Made by a program: the position numbers and the translations under genes. Shown here in pieces: positions 24,446-32,574 of a stretch of DNA of 54,621 nucleotides. The stretch comes from Prevotella sp. CAG:1058 (GTDB lineage: Bacteria; Bacteroidota; Bacteroidia; Bacteroidales; Bacteroidaceae). Below the pieces are notes generated by a model, which did not search any database, had not been told where the DNA came from, and saw only the letters and a program-made list of their open reading frames with translations. Position 1 is the stretch's first letter. Each line of letters begins with the position of its first letter. Where the stretch lies: the NCBI GenBank assembly GCA_000433175.1, contig HF986704.1, positions 1 through 54,621 on the forward strand, given 5' to 3'.

Positions 24446-25786
24446 TTATCTGAATCTTATTTCTTCGCCACGGCATCCGTTGTCAAAGTTGCCGTTGTCG
24501 AGTATGTGGCGGCCGTTGCAGAAGGTATGTTCCACCTTCCACCTGAACGTATGTCCCGTAAGCGGACTCCATCCGCATTTGCTCTGGATAATGTCGTCGG
24601 TGACTGTCCACGGATTGCATTGGCGCACTATTGCGAGGTCGGCCTTATAGCCTTTGCGTATGAATCCGCGTCCGTTGACGTCGAAAAGCAAAGCCGGACG
24701 GTGGCACATCAGTTCGGCAACACGTTCTATGGTGAGCACTCCTTCGTCTACCAATTCGAGCATAGCCAACAGCGAGAACTGTATCATCGGCATGCCTGAT
24801 GCCGCGTGGGCGCATCCGCCCTGTTTGTTGGCAAACTGATGGGGGGCATGGTCTGTGCCTACTACCGCTATGCGTCCGTCTGCCAGTGCCTTGCGTAGTG
24901 CTTCACGGTCGCTCTTGCCTTTAACGGCAGGGTTGCATTTTATCCTTGTACCGAGCGTCTTGTAGTCTTCATCGGTGAACAGCAGGTGCGCTACGACGGC
25001 TTCAGCCGTTATTTGCGGAATAGAGCTTGTCCACGGCTCGAACAGTTCAAGCTCGCGTGCCGTCGTAAGATGTGCCACGTGCAGGCGTGCACCGTGCTTC
25101 CTGGCAAGGCGCACGGCCTGTTCGGTCGACTTGTAGCAAGCCTCCTCGCTGCGTATTTCAGGATGATGTGTAACGTCAGGGTCGTCGCCAAAGGCGGCTT
25201 TTGCCGCTTTCATGTTGTCGTTTATTATGCCCGTGTCTTCGCAATGTGCCATGATTGGCAGCGGGGCAGTGGCGAAAATCCTGTCAAGGGCTTCTTCACG
25301 GTCGACGAGCATGTTGCCCGTAGACGAGCCCATGAACAGCTTGATGCCGGGAATCCTGTGTACGTCGAGACTGCTGAAGAGGGCCGCGTTGGTGTTTGTC
25401 GCTCCGAAGAAGAACGAATAATTTACGTGGCTGCTGCCGGCGGCAATCTTGAATTTTTCGTCAAGGGCTTCAAGCGTCGTAGTCTGCGGGACTGTGTTCG
25501 GCATGTCGAAGAACGATGTCACCCCGCCGTATGCTGCAGCCCGGCTTTCACTCTCCATGTCGGCTTTAGCCGTGAGTCCCGGTTCACGGAAGTGTACATG
25601 GTCGTCTATGACTCCCGGCAATACGAAACACCCCGTGGCGTCGACTATGCTGTCGAAGAGTCCGCGGGGTGTTTCGTTTTCCTTTAGAATGTCTGTTATG
25701 TGGTCGTTTTCAATTACGACTGATCCTTTTGTTGCTTTGCCTTCGTTTACTATTGTGGCGTGTCCTATCAGTGTTCTCATAAACAA
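24446..25786 (-). CDS. pyrC: Dihydroorotase
   Basis: 446 aa, class I type. Metal ligands are visible in HVHFREPG (about 62-69), the Lys of GIKLFMGSSTGN (about 148, carboxylated in the family), AHCED (about 180), HVAHLTT (about 237) and GTDHAPH (about 309). The enzyme cyclises carbamoyl-aspartate to dihydroorotate in pyrimidine synthesis. The intact metal site argues for an active enzyme, not an aspartate-carbamoyltransferase-associated pseudo-DHOase. A Met two codons in (25780) is an alternative start. Likely transcribed from the promoter ahead of the DUF4369 gene. Confidence 0.94.
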   Translation of the reverse strand: MFMRTLIGHATIVNEGKATKGSVVIENDHITDILKENETPRGLFDSIVDATGCFVLPGVIDDHVHFREPGLTAKADMESESRAAAYGGVTSFFDMPNTVPQTTTLEALDEKFKIAAGSSHVNYSFFFGATNTNAALFSSLDVHRIPGIKLFMGSSTGNMLVDREEALDRIFATAPLPIMAHCEDTGIINDNMKAAKAAFGDDPDVTHHPEIRSEEACYKSTEQAVRLARKHGARLHVAHLTTARELELFEPWTSSIPQITAEAVVAHLLFTDEDYKTLGTRIKCNPAVKGKSDREALRKALADGRIAVVGTDHAPHQFANKQGGCAHAASGMPMIQFSLLAMLELVDEGVLTIERVAELMCHRPALLFDVNGRGFIRKGYKADLAIVRQCNPWTVTDDIIQSKCGWSPLTGHTFRWKVEHTFCNGRHILDNGNFDNGCRGEEIRFR

Positions 25787-25817
25787 ACTTATATGCCTGT
25801 GTCTTGCCAGGCTTGCA

Positions 25818-26624
25818 TCATTGGCCCAAAGGCGCTGCCGTCGAGTCGGCTACGCTTCCTGTTGCCGGGGCAGCCATCTCGTTAGGCGTCGGCGCATCAC
25901 CTGCGGGCATTGTTACTTCGTCCGGCACGGCCGTGCCGTTCATTATAGCTTGGTTTTGCTGTGCTTTCCTGTAATAGTCGTTTACGTACGGGTCACTTTT
26001 GAACTTGTCGGTAGCCTTGCTCATTATGTCTTCTATCCACGGTGAAAGTTCAGGATAACGGTGGCCTGCTGTCATCATGAAGAATACACCCGGACCGAGT
26101 ACGTTGTCGAAATTCTCAACAATGAAAGATGTTACCAGCTTGTCTTCGCGTTCGGCTATCTGGCTTGCTTTTTCGGCAAGGTGCATGTTCACGGTGTTGA
26201 GGTCCTTGCCGTCCATTATAGCCTGGCTTTGCAGGTGCCCCAGCTCGTTCACCTCGCTTTCGAGCTGTTTGTATTTCTCGATGAATGCAAACAGTTTCTC
26301 GTTAAGCGGCGTACCGCTAACTTTCTGTTGTGTGTTGTCGATGTTTATTGTTATTTCGCCGCTTTCGAGCACTACGGGCATTATTCCTTCGTCGTCCATG
26401 AAGAGCATCACTATCTTGGTCGAGTCAAGGGTCCCGCTGAAATTGAATTCACCGTGTATTATATCGCATGAATCAATTTTCTTCATGTCGTCGCCCTCGT
26501 AGGACTTGAGGAACAGCATGCGTCCGTCAAGCGTAGGTACGTTTGACGAGCCTTGGATGTTGTACGTGTTCGCGCAGGATACGAACGACAATATTGTGAA
26601 TAGAGCGTAAAGAGTTCTTATCAT
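25818..26624 (-). CDS. DUF4369-type lipoprotein
   Basis: 268 aa. Lipoprotein signal MIRTLYALFTILSFVSC. The N-terminal beta-rich domain (YNIQGSSNVPTLDGRMLFLKS..., DSCDIIHGEFNFSGTLDST) matches the DUF4369 pattern of Bacteroidetes envelope proteins, often found ahead of a thioredoxin/AhpC domain. Here that domain is missing and a helical region plus a Pro/Ala/Thr-rich tail (AAPATGSVADSTAAP) takes its place. Function unknown. It is the first gene of a minus-strand run with pyrC and the phosphoesterase (31-bp gap to pyrC). Confidence 0.8.
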   Translation of the reverse strand: MIRTLYALFTILSFVSCANTYNIQGSSNVPTLDGRMLFLKSYEGDDMKKIDSCDIIHGEFNFSGTLDSTKIVMLFMDDEGIMPVVLESGEITINIDNTQQKVSGTPLNEKLFAFIEKYKQLESEVNELGHLQSQAIMDGKDLNTVNMHLAEKASQIAEREDKLVTSFIVENFDNVLGPGVFFMMTAGHRYPELSPWIEDIMSKATDKFKSDPYVNDYYRKAQQNQAIMNGTAVPDEVTMPAGDAPTPNEMAAPATGSVADSTAAPLGQ

Positions 26625-26647
26625 AGATTCGTGTTATTATGTCGTCA

Positions 26648-26655
26648 CAAAATTA
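26648..26655 (-). promoter_or_regulatory. -7 box of DUF4369-pyrC-phosphoesterase run
   Basis: TAATTTTG on the minus strand, about 24 nt before the start codon at 26624. Confidence 0.55.
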
Positions 26656-26795
26656 CAATGTATTATTGATGTATAAAAATAAATTTATGCTATTTAAAAC
26701 AAATGCGCTGTCTTTTAGTTTTTTTTTAGCAGGCTGTATGCAGTCTGGAGGCACGGTTTGCTGACGCGTCCGTGCCTGTGCCGCATTATTACATC

Positions 26796-27218
26796 TTATT
26801 GATTGTCTTTTTTAAGTTCGTTTGATATGCGGTGGGTGGTGTAAATCTCGATAATTGCCGCAATCAGCAACAGTACCACCCAGTTGTTGTGAATGTAAGT
26901 CACGTAGTGGTAATATCCGTTCTCGAAATATTTAAGGAACAGTGGCAGCAGGAACTGGAACGAGTTTTCAAGCATGAGTACGGCCGAGAGTATGAACATA
27001 ACGTCGCCGATGTCCATTATGCGGCGCAGCCTGCGCACCGTTATGCTGTTGCCCTCGTATGTCTGCATCAGTTGCATGGAGGCGAATGCTATTGCGCCTG
27101 CCGCGAAAACCACCGAAGCGGCAGCCCATGCGCTGAAAACATATACGCCGGCACCTACGACCATAAGCACGGCTCCTGCGAGGAATACTATTGTCTGTAA
27201 CTTATTCAGCTGTTTCAT
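26796..27218 (-). CDS. Small conserved membrane protein
   Basis: 140 aa, four hydrophobic segments: TIVFLAGAVLMVVGAGVYVF (about 9-28), AAASVVFAAGAIAFASM (about 32-48), VMFILSAVLMLENSFQFLLPLF (about 73-94) and WVVLLLIAAIIEIYTT (about 111-126). Charged loop RRLRRIMD between helices 2 and 3. Family name not known to me. It overlaps the divIC-like gene by 17 nt and is surely co-transcribed with it, so a role linked to division or envelope is possible but unproven. Confidence 0.75.
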   Translation of the reverse strand: MKQLNKLQTIVFLAGAVLMVVGAGVYVFSAWAAASVVFAAGAIAFASMQLMQTYEGNSITVRRLRRIMDIGDVMFILSAVLMLENSFQFLLPLFLKYFENGYYHYVTYIHNNWVVLLLIAAIIEIYTTHRISNELKKDNQ

Positions 27219-27546
27219 TTCCGTTTTCTGTATTTTCTTCTGTTTTGTTGTCGTCGCTCAATACGAATATGTCCTCGTCGTCGGCTTTCATGAAATACCG
27301 TTCGCGCGCTATCTTCGTTATCGCCTTCGGGTTGTGCTTCAGTTCCTTAAGCGTTTTCTCGGCTTCTTCGTGCTGTACCTGGTAATTGTTTATTTCTTCT
27401 TTCATCCTGCTTACCTGTATGCGGTTCTGGACATGTTTCAGTATGCTGTTTTCACCGACGAAACCTACGAAAACAATACCAAGCACCGTGACTATCAGGT
27501 ATTTCCTGCGGCAGATGTATCTCCACACTGAATATATACGGCTCAT
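27202..27546 (-). CDS. Septum formation initiator (DivIC/FtsB family)
   Basis: 114 aa. I chose the start at 27546 (MSRIYSVWRYI), about 20 nt below the promoter. One membrane helix (KYLIVTVLGIVFVGFVG, about 15-31) is followed by a coiled coil (VQNRIQVSRMKEEINNYQVQHEEAEKTL) and the family motif ITKIARERYFMKADDEDIFVL. FtsB/DivIC proteins join FtsL and FtsQ/DivIB in the divisome. The short acidic C-terminus (DDNKTEENTENGNETAE) is typical of the Bacteroidetes version. Confidence 0.88.
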   Translation of the reverse strand: MSRIYSVWRYICRRKYLIVTVLGIVFVGFVGENSILKHVQNRIQVSRMKEEINNYQVQHEEAEKTLKELKHNPKAITKIARERYFMKADDEDIFVLSDDNKTEENTENGNETAE

Positions 27547-27568
27547 CTTTGATACTTTTATTGCGGCG

Positions 27569-27576
27569 CAAAGATA
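27569..27576 (-). promoter_or_regulatory. divIC -7 box
   Basis: TATCTTTG on the minus strand, about 22 nt before the start at 27546. Confidence 0.6.
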
Positions 27577-27683
27577 ATGCAATTTTTCGATTGGGCGAAA
27601 TTATCGCGTGTGCATTTTTGTAAAAGGCCCTATTAATTGAGCCCTGTTGGTGCATGTGGTGTTAACGCTTGTTGCCACTGTTT

Positions 27684-27771
27684 GCAAAAGGTTGCCTTTT
27701 ATGATGTAAAAGGTGGCATATTGCCTTGCAAAAGGATGCCTTTGACGGCGCAATATGCCACCTTTTGTTTT
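27684..27771. repeat. 22-bp-period array C (4 units)
   Basis: Units start at 27684, 27706, 27728 and 27750. Cores: AAAAGGTTGCCTTTT, AAAAGGTGGCATATTGC, AAAAGGATGCCTTTG and GCAATATGCCACCTTTT. Unit 4 is the reverse complement of unit 2 over 17 of 18 bp, so the array contains a long inverted repeat. Located between the divergent divIC-like gene and the nuclease gene. Confidence 0.9.
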
Positions 27772-27921
27772 TCATGTGTTTTTCAGCATGCTGTCAGGTC
27801 CTTGCAAGGCTTTTTGCCGCATTGTGTGAATGGTGCGCCCGTGAATGTTGCCTTGGATTATTTTCACGGATTTACAAATGTGTTACAAGGTGCGTGTGTG
27901 TTGAAAAAATAAAACTTTTAT

Positions 27922-27952
27922 TTTGGATTTTATTAAACTTGCGCTATCTTTG
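27922..27952 (+). promoter_or_regulatory. Promoter of the nuclease/phosphatase gene
   Basis: TTTG 27922-27925, 19 bp, TATCTTTG 27945-27952; leader about 85 nt. Confidence 0.7.
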
Positions 27953-28042
27953 CATAAAATTTACATGTGCTCGGTGATTTGAAGTAACTTTGGTCAAATT
28001 CACGTGTTTGCGCTTGCCTTAATGTTAATATATTGCAACGAC

Positions 28043-29095
28043 ATGAAGAATAAGTTATCATTGTTTTTAGTATTGTCACTTCTTTTGGTGGCAGTATGCG
28101 GCAACGCCCAGAAAAAATTTTCTGTTTACGCCGTAGGCTTTTACAATCAGGAGAATCTTTTCGACACCTGTCATGATGCAGGCAAGAACGACCGCGAGTT
28201 CCTGCCTACCGGTTCATACAGGTGGAACGGGTTGAAATACACCCATAAGCTGCGCAACATGGCGCGCGCGCTTGCCGACATGGGCACCGACGTGTTGCCC
28301 GATGTGGGCTGCGCCGTGATAGGACTTTCTGAGGTTGAGAACTCGAAAGTGCTCGACGACCTCACCGCCCAGGAGCCATTGCGCGCGCGTGGATATAAAT
28401 ATGTACACATAGAAGGTCCCGATACACGTGGAATTGACTGTGCAATGCTGTATAACCCGTCGCTCTTCGAAGTAAAGGACGCTAAACTTCTGCCGTACGT
28501 GCCTGACGAGACGATGAAAAGCGACTTAAAGACGCGCGGATTCCTTACCGTAAGCGGCGAGATGGCCGGCGAACCGGTAACGGTCATCGTGTGCCACTGG
28601 CCTAGCCGTTTTTCGGGTCCGGCCTACCGTGAGCGTGCGGCATACCTCGTGAAGGACATCAAGGACTCGCTGCTGCGTGTGGACCCTGCTACCAAGGTGT
28701 TCATAATGGGCGACATGAACGACGACCCTACCAACAAGAGCATGAAAGACATACTTGGTGCCAAACCCGAGGTCAAGGACGTAAAGGATGGCTGTATGTA
28801 TAACCCGTGGTACAACATACTTGTCAAGCAGGGCACCGGAACATTGTCATACCAGGGCTCGTGGAACCTGTTCGACCAGATTGTTATGACTCCCAACCTT
28901 GTCAATACTGACGGCAAGAAAGACTTTTCCACACTGAAATACTGGAAAAACCAGATATTCCGCCGCGACTATCTCATGAATACGGAAGGCCGTTACAAAG
29001 GCACACCTAAGCGTACACATGCCAGCGGAATATGGCTCGACGGGTTTAGCGACCACCTGCCCGTAGTGGTTTATCTTGTAAAGGAGCAGAAATGA
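28043..29095 (+). CDS. Secreted endonuclease/exonuclease/phosphatase family protein
   Basis: 350 aa. The start at 28043 gives a signal peptide (MKNKLSLFLVLSLLLVAVCGNAQ). Catalytic landmarks of the EEP fold: GFYNQENLFD (Asn/Glu start), IGLSEVEN (metal-binding Glu, about 101), VCHWPSRFSG (His, about 185), IMGDMNDDP (Asp/Asn, about 223) and SDHLPVVV (catalytic Asp-His, about 340). It probably cleaves nucleic acid or phosphoesters in the periplasm; the specific substrate cannot be read from the sequence. Its last codon overlaps the next start as ATGA. Confidence 0.9.
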   Translation: MKNKLSLFLVLSLLLVAVCGNAQKKFSVYAVGFYNQENLFDTCHDAGKNDREFLPTGSYRWNGLKYTHKLRNMARALADMGTDVLPDVGCAVIGLSEVENSKVLDDLTAQEPLRARGYKYVHIEGPDTRGIDCAMLYNPSLFEVKDAKLLPYVPDETMKSDLKTRGFLTVSGEMAGEPVTVIVCHWPSRFSGPAYRERAAYLVKDIKDSLLRVDPATKVFIMGDMNDDPTNKSMKDILGAKPEVKDVKDGCMYNPWYNILVKQGTGTLSYQGSWNLFDQIVMTPNLVNTDGKKDFSTLKYWKNQIFRRDYLMNTEGRYKGTPKRTHASGIWLDGFSDHLPVVVYLVKEQK

Positions 29096-29694
29096 GCGAC
29101 GTGGAGCAGCATCCGCTCGAGCCGTTCATGCCAGAAGGGGCGCGCCTGCTTATGCTGGGCAGCTTTCCGCCTGCGCGTAGGCGTTGGTGTATGGACTTCT
29201 TCTATCCCAATTTCATCAATGACATGTGGCGCATCTTCGGCATTGTGTTCTTCAATGATAAGGAGCATTTTGTCGACCGCGCCGGCGGTACATTCCGCCG
29301 TGACGACATTGTAGAATTCCTGACAGGCAAGGGCATAGCGCTTTATGACACAGCCTGCGCAGTGCGGCGTACCAGGAATACGGCGTCGGACAAAGACCTC
29401 GAAATAGTAAGCGAGACCGACCTTGATGCGCTGCTACGACGTCTGCCGGAATGCGTGGCTGTTGTGACAACGGGACAAAAAGCCACTGACGTTTTTACGT
29501 CGCATTTCGGCATAAAGCCGCCCAAGGTCGGCGCGTCGTCAGCTTTTGCCTTCGAAGGCCGCGAGCTCAGGCTCTACCGTATGCCAAGCAGCTCGAGGGC
29601 GTATCCCATGAAGGTGGAGCGCAAGGCTGAGTTTTACGCAGGCATGTTCGCGTCAGTGGGCATGTTGCAAAATCCCCGGCAGTCGGAAGTTTGA
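29092..29694 (+). CDS. Uracil-DNA glycosylase superfamily protein
   Basis: 200 aa, no signal peptide. The glycosylase motif 1 region is LLMLGSFPPARRR (about 19-31), followed by DFFYPNFINDMWRIFG. The second motif region is MPSSSRAYPM (about 170-179), where family 6 and mismatch-type enzymes have S-S/N-P-A variants. It fits the hypoxanthine/deoxyinosine-type (family 6) or mismatch-type glycosylases better than classical Ung, so the base removed is uncertain. Translationally coupled to the upstream nuclease gene (4-bp overlap) and 27 bp upstream of udk. Confidence 0.78.
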   Translation: MSDVEQHPLEPFMPEGARLLMLGSFPPARRRWCMDFFYPNFINDMWRIFGIVFFNDKEHFVDRAGGTFRRDDIVEFLTGKGIALYDTACAVRRTRNTASDKDLEIVSETDLDALLRRLPECVAVVTTGQKATDVFTSHFGIKPPKVGASSAFAFEGRELRLYRMPSSSRAYPMKVERKAEFYAGMFASVGMLQNPRQSEV

Positions 29695-29721
29695 CTGCAT
29701 ATCATGAAAAATTCGTGAAAC

Positions 29722-30330
29722 ATGACAATAATAGGTATAGCCGGCGGCACGGGTTCAGGCAAGACCACCGTCGTAAAGAAAATTGCCGAGGCGCTGCCGC
29801 CTCATTATGTAGTTGTAGTGCCGCTGGATTCTTACTATAACGACACTTCCCACATGACGGAAGAGGAACGCCGCGCCATAAACTTTGACCATCCTGACGC
29901 TTTTGACTGGAAACTGTTGATAAAGCATGTGAACGAATTGCGTAACGGCAGGCCTGTTGAGCAGCCTACTTATTCATACCTGCTGTGCAACAGGTTGAAG
30001 GAGACCGTACACATCGAACCGCGTCCGGTAATTATAATAGAGGGTATAATGACTCTGCTTAACAAGAAGCTGCGCGACATGATGGACCTTAAGCTGTTTG
30101 TCGACACCGATTCTGACGAACGGCTTATCCGCAACATCCAGCGCGACGTACTGGAGCGCGGGCGTACGGTTGAAATGGTAATCGACCGTTATTTAAAGGT
30201 GCTCAAGCCTATGCACGAACAGTTTATCGAGCCTACCAAGAAGTATGCCGACCTGATAATTCCGCAGGGAGGCGAGAACCGTACCGGCATAAACATTCTG
30301 TGCAAGTATATCGAAAGACTGGTTGAATGA
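29722..30330 (+). CDS. udk: Uridine kinase
   Basis: 202 aa. The P-loop GGTGSGKTT (about 8-16), the PLDSYYND segment (about 34-41) and the nucleoside-binding FDHPDAFDW (about 53-61) identify uridine/cytidine kinase. IIIEGIMTL and TDSDERLIRNIQRDVLERGR (lid region) complete the pattern. It phosphorylates uridine and cytidine in pyrimidine salvage. Probably the last gene of the nuclease-glycosylase-udk operon; a hairpin terminator follows 17 bp after the stop. Confidence 0.95.
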   Translation: MTIIGIAGGTGSGKTTVVKKIAEALPPHYVVVVPLDSYYNDTSHMTEEERRAINFDHPDAFDWKLLIKHVNELRNGRPVEQPTYSYLLCNRLKETVHIEPRPVIIIEGIMTLLNKKLRDMMDLKLFVDTDSDERLIRNIQRDVLERGRTVEMVIDRYLKVLKPMHEQFIEPTKKYADLIIPQGGENRTGINILCKYIERLVE

Positions 30331-30346
30331 TTGGTTACGATGATAG

Positions 30347-30390
30347 AAAAAGCGGTAAGGGCCATCGCCCTTACCGCTTTATTTTTTATT
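30347..30390. terminator. Bidirectional terminator after udk
   Basis: AAAAGCGGTAAGGGC / GCCCTTACCGCTTT with a 3-nt loop, followed by ATTTTTTATT; it also serves the convergent DUF308 gene. Confidence 0.85.
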
Positions 30391-30979
30391 GTTGGCTTGT
30401 AATCTCCCTGAATTTCCTTGTTTCCCTGTATATCTTTATCGAATTGACGCATTCTGTTACGCCGTAGAACAGCAGGCACCAGCCAATAATCAAAAGCGGA
30501 ATGGATGCCGAAGCCATAGGCTTTACGATGACGAAGAAGCCTGTGATTAGTACCACCGAAGGGGGTATCCAGAACCATACGGGTATGTGGAACATTCTTT
30601 TAGCGCCGATTAGTGACATGAATTGGCTTACGGCTCCTAATATGAGCAAGGCTCCGAGGACATACATCAGCGATGTTACAAACTTATCGGGAAATAATGT
30701 GAGTATCAGTCCGAACAGTATGCTGCCTATTCCCACTATTGGTAACGGTGGCCTGCTTGACATGATGAGCCTGCCCTGGGCGTCGTAGACTTCGGTGTCC
30801 TTGGCGTTCTTTCTTGTATTAAGGTATGTTGCGCACGAAATAACTCCCGAAATCAGGAACATTACTCCGATGGCGATTGTTATTCCTACGACAGTGCTGT
30901 CGGGATTGTTGACGAGCAGCACGCCTGTTATTATGGCGCAAATGGCGCGGAAAATAGAACTTCTAAGGATTTTTTTCAT
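30386..30979 (-). CDS. DUF308 membrane protein (HdeD-like)
   Basis: 197 aa with six hydrophobic segments in pairs (IFRAICAIITGVLLVNNP; GITIAIGVMFLISGVISCATY; IVGIGSILFGLILTLFPDKF; SLMYVLGALLILGAVSQFM; VVLITGFFVIVKP; PLLIIGWCLLFYGVTECV), the repeat pattern of DUF308/HdeD. HdeD relatives are linked to acid stress in enterobacteria; that role should not be assumed here. The N-terminus is basic (MKKILRSSIFR). Monocistronic on the minus strand. Confidence 0.82.
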   Translation of the reverse strand: MKKILRSSIFRAICAIITGVLLVNNPDSTVVGITIAIGVMFLISGVISCATYLNTRKNAKDTEVYDAQGRLIMSSRPPLPIVGIGSILFGLILTLFPDKFVTSLMYVLGALLILGAVSQFMSLIGAKRMFHIPVWFWIPPSVVLITGFFVIVKPMASASIPLLIIGWCLLFYGVTECVNSIKIYRETRKFREITSQQ

Positions 30980-31176
30980 ATTCTGAAAGTTAGTTGAAAC
31001 ATAATGGTTTACTTTGTCGTCCCTATTGTTTTGTCTGCATTCTTAAGTCTGGTGCAGCTTGTCCGGCAGGCGGTAATTCCACCGGTGGGTGATTGAAGGA
31101 TACGTATTCGGGCCGATTACGGCCTTCATTTACGCAAAATTACTAAAATTATGGATACACGGCAAATTTTTTTTAT
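30980..31176. other. Intergenic stretch between divergent genes, nothing recognised
   Basis: No ORF or repeat array; only an imperfect minus-strand -7-like motif near 31134-31142. Confidence 0.4.
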
Positions 31177-31184
31177 TACTTTTG
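31177..31184 (+). promoter_or_regulatory. -7 box of histidine phosphatase gene
   Basis: TACTTTTG; the leader to 31302 would be about 110 nt. No TTTG at -33. Confidence 0.45.
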
Positions 31185-31301
31185 TAGCGGTCGTGCGGTA
31201 TATGTGTGAAAAACTGTAAGCCGTATGCCTGAGACTGATTAGCCTTGATATATTCAGGCGGCAATAATAAATAACTTTAACTTAAATCTTCTCCAGAATA
31301 A

Positions 31302-31808
31302 ATGACAACGTTGTATTTGGTACGGCACGGTGAGACGGTTGATAATGCCAACCGTATAATGCAAGGTCAGACGCAGGGCGAGCTTAACGAGGAAGGACGC
31401 AAACAGGCGTCCGTGTTGGCTGGCGAAATGGCCGGTACGCATATTGACGCATTTGTTTCGAGCGACTTGAAGCGTGCGTATGACACATGCACGATCATTG
31501 CCGCCCCTCATGGACTTGGTGTGGTTACGACTCCTTTGCTCAGGGAACGCGACTGGGGCAGCTTTACAGGCAAGTTCATTCCCGATCTCAAAGATGCCGT
31601 ATGGCCTGATGACATTGAATCAGTTGAAGCATTGAAAGAAAGAGCCGCCGGTTTCCTGGCATACGTGAAAGATAATTATCCTGGTCTGTCCGTTCTCGCC
31701 GTAGGGCATGGCATAATAAATAAAGCTATACAGTCGGTATTTTACGGCAAGGAGATGAAGGAGATTACGCCCATGCGTAATGCCGAAGTCCGTAAATTGT
31801 TATTGTGA
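31302..31808 (+). CDS. Histidine phosphatase family (phosphoglycerate-mutase-like)
   Basis: 168 aa. The catalytic box is LVRHGETVDN (about 6-15), with the second Arg in SSDLKRAYDTC (about 53-63), a Glu in LLRERDWGSFTG (about 79-90) and the second His in LAVGHGIINKA (about 140-150): the complete catalytic set of the family. Relatives dephosphorylate small metabolites such as alpha-ribazole phosphate or sugar phosphates. The short length without extra domain fits a general phosphatase more than glycolytic mutase. Confidence 0.88.
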   Translation: MTTLYLVRHGETVDNANRIMQGQTQGELNEEGRKQASVLAGEMAGTHIDAFVSSDLKRAYDTCTIIAAPHGLGVVTTPLLRERDWGSFTGKFIPDLKDAVWPDDIESVEALKERAAGFLAYVKDNYPGLSVLAVGHGIINKAIQSVFYGKEMKEITPMRNAEVRKLLL

Positions 31809-31972
31809 CAAATTGTAATCGTGTATTAGGTTTAAAGCTGATAATATCTGCATATAACTTTCATAAATATTAAAAATTACGCTTTTGTAGTTACATTAAT
31901 TGATTTATTATTGTATTTTGGACAACTAAATGACAAGAAAAACGGTGATTTTGTAATTTATTTTTGATAAGA

Positions 31973-32004
31973 TTTGCTTTTTTGGGAAATTGCATGTATT
32001 TTTG
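31973..32004 (+). promoter_or_regulatory. Promoter of the thiol-redox surface cluster
   Basis: TTTG 31973-31976, 20 bp, TATTTTTG 31997-32004; ATG at 32036. Confidence 0.7.
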
Positions 32005-32035
32005 CACGGAATAAACATATTAAAATTAAATAAAA

Positions 32036-32524
32036 ATGAAACATCTTTTTTCTTTAATCGTATTGGTTGTTGGCACATTTTACACTGCCAATGCTCAGCT
32101 TCCGTCAATAACATTGAAAGACATTAATGGTAAAACGGTAAGGACTGACACACTTTCTAACAACGGAAAACCGTTTATTATCGACTTCTTTGCCACATGG
32201 TGCAAGCCCTGCAACCGCGCCCTCTCGGCAATAAGCGAAGTTTATGAGGAATGGCAAGAGGAAACAGGTGTTAAACTTATAGCCGTATCGATAGACCAGG
32301 CCCAGAATATTAATAAGGTAAGACCTTTGGTCGACAACCACGGATGGCCTTATGAAGTGCTGCTCGACCCGAACAGCGACTTCAAGCGTGCTCTCGGCAT
32401 CAACATGATTCCTTATACAATCATTGTTGACGGTAAGGGCAACATTGTTTACAAGCACAATGGCTATACCGAGGGTGCCGAGCAGGAACTTATTGAAAAG
32501 GTCAGGGAGTTGATTGCCCAATAA
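32036..32524 (+). CDS. Exported thioredoxin-fold protein (TlpA/ResA-like)
   Basis: 162 aa. A Sec signal peptide (MKHLFSLIVLVVGTFYTANA) has no lipobox, so the protein is periplasmic. The thioredoxin core has FFATWCKPCNRAL with the CKPC active site (about 57-60) and the cis-Pro segment INMIPYTIIVDGKG (about 122-135). TlpA-like proteins reduce disulphides in the periplasm, for example in cytochrome or copper-site assembly. Followed 50 bp later by a DUF6029 barrel gene and then two Omp28-type genes that also carry CxxC motifs. Confidence 0.92.
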   Translation: MKHLFSLIVLVVGTFYTANAQLPSITLKDINGKTVRTDTLSNNGKPFIIDFFATWCKPCNRALSAISEVYEEWQEETGVKLIAVSIDQAQNINKVRPLVDNHGWPYEVLLDPNSDFKRALGINMIPYTIIVDGKGNIVYKHNGYTEGAEQELIEKVRELIAQ

Positions 32525-32574
32525 TGCAGCGCAGCTAAAGTTTATTGTTGAATTATAGCTAAAAGAAAGTTTCA

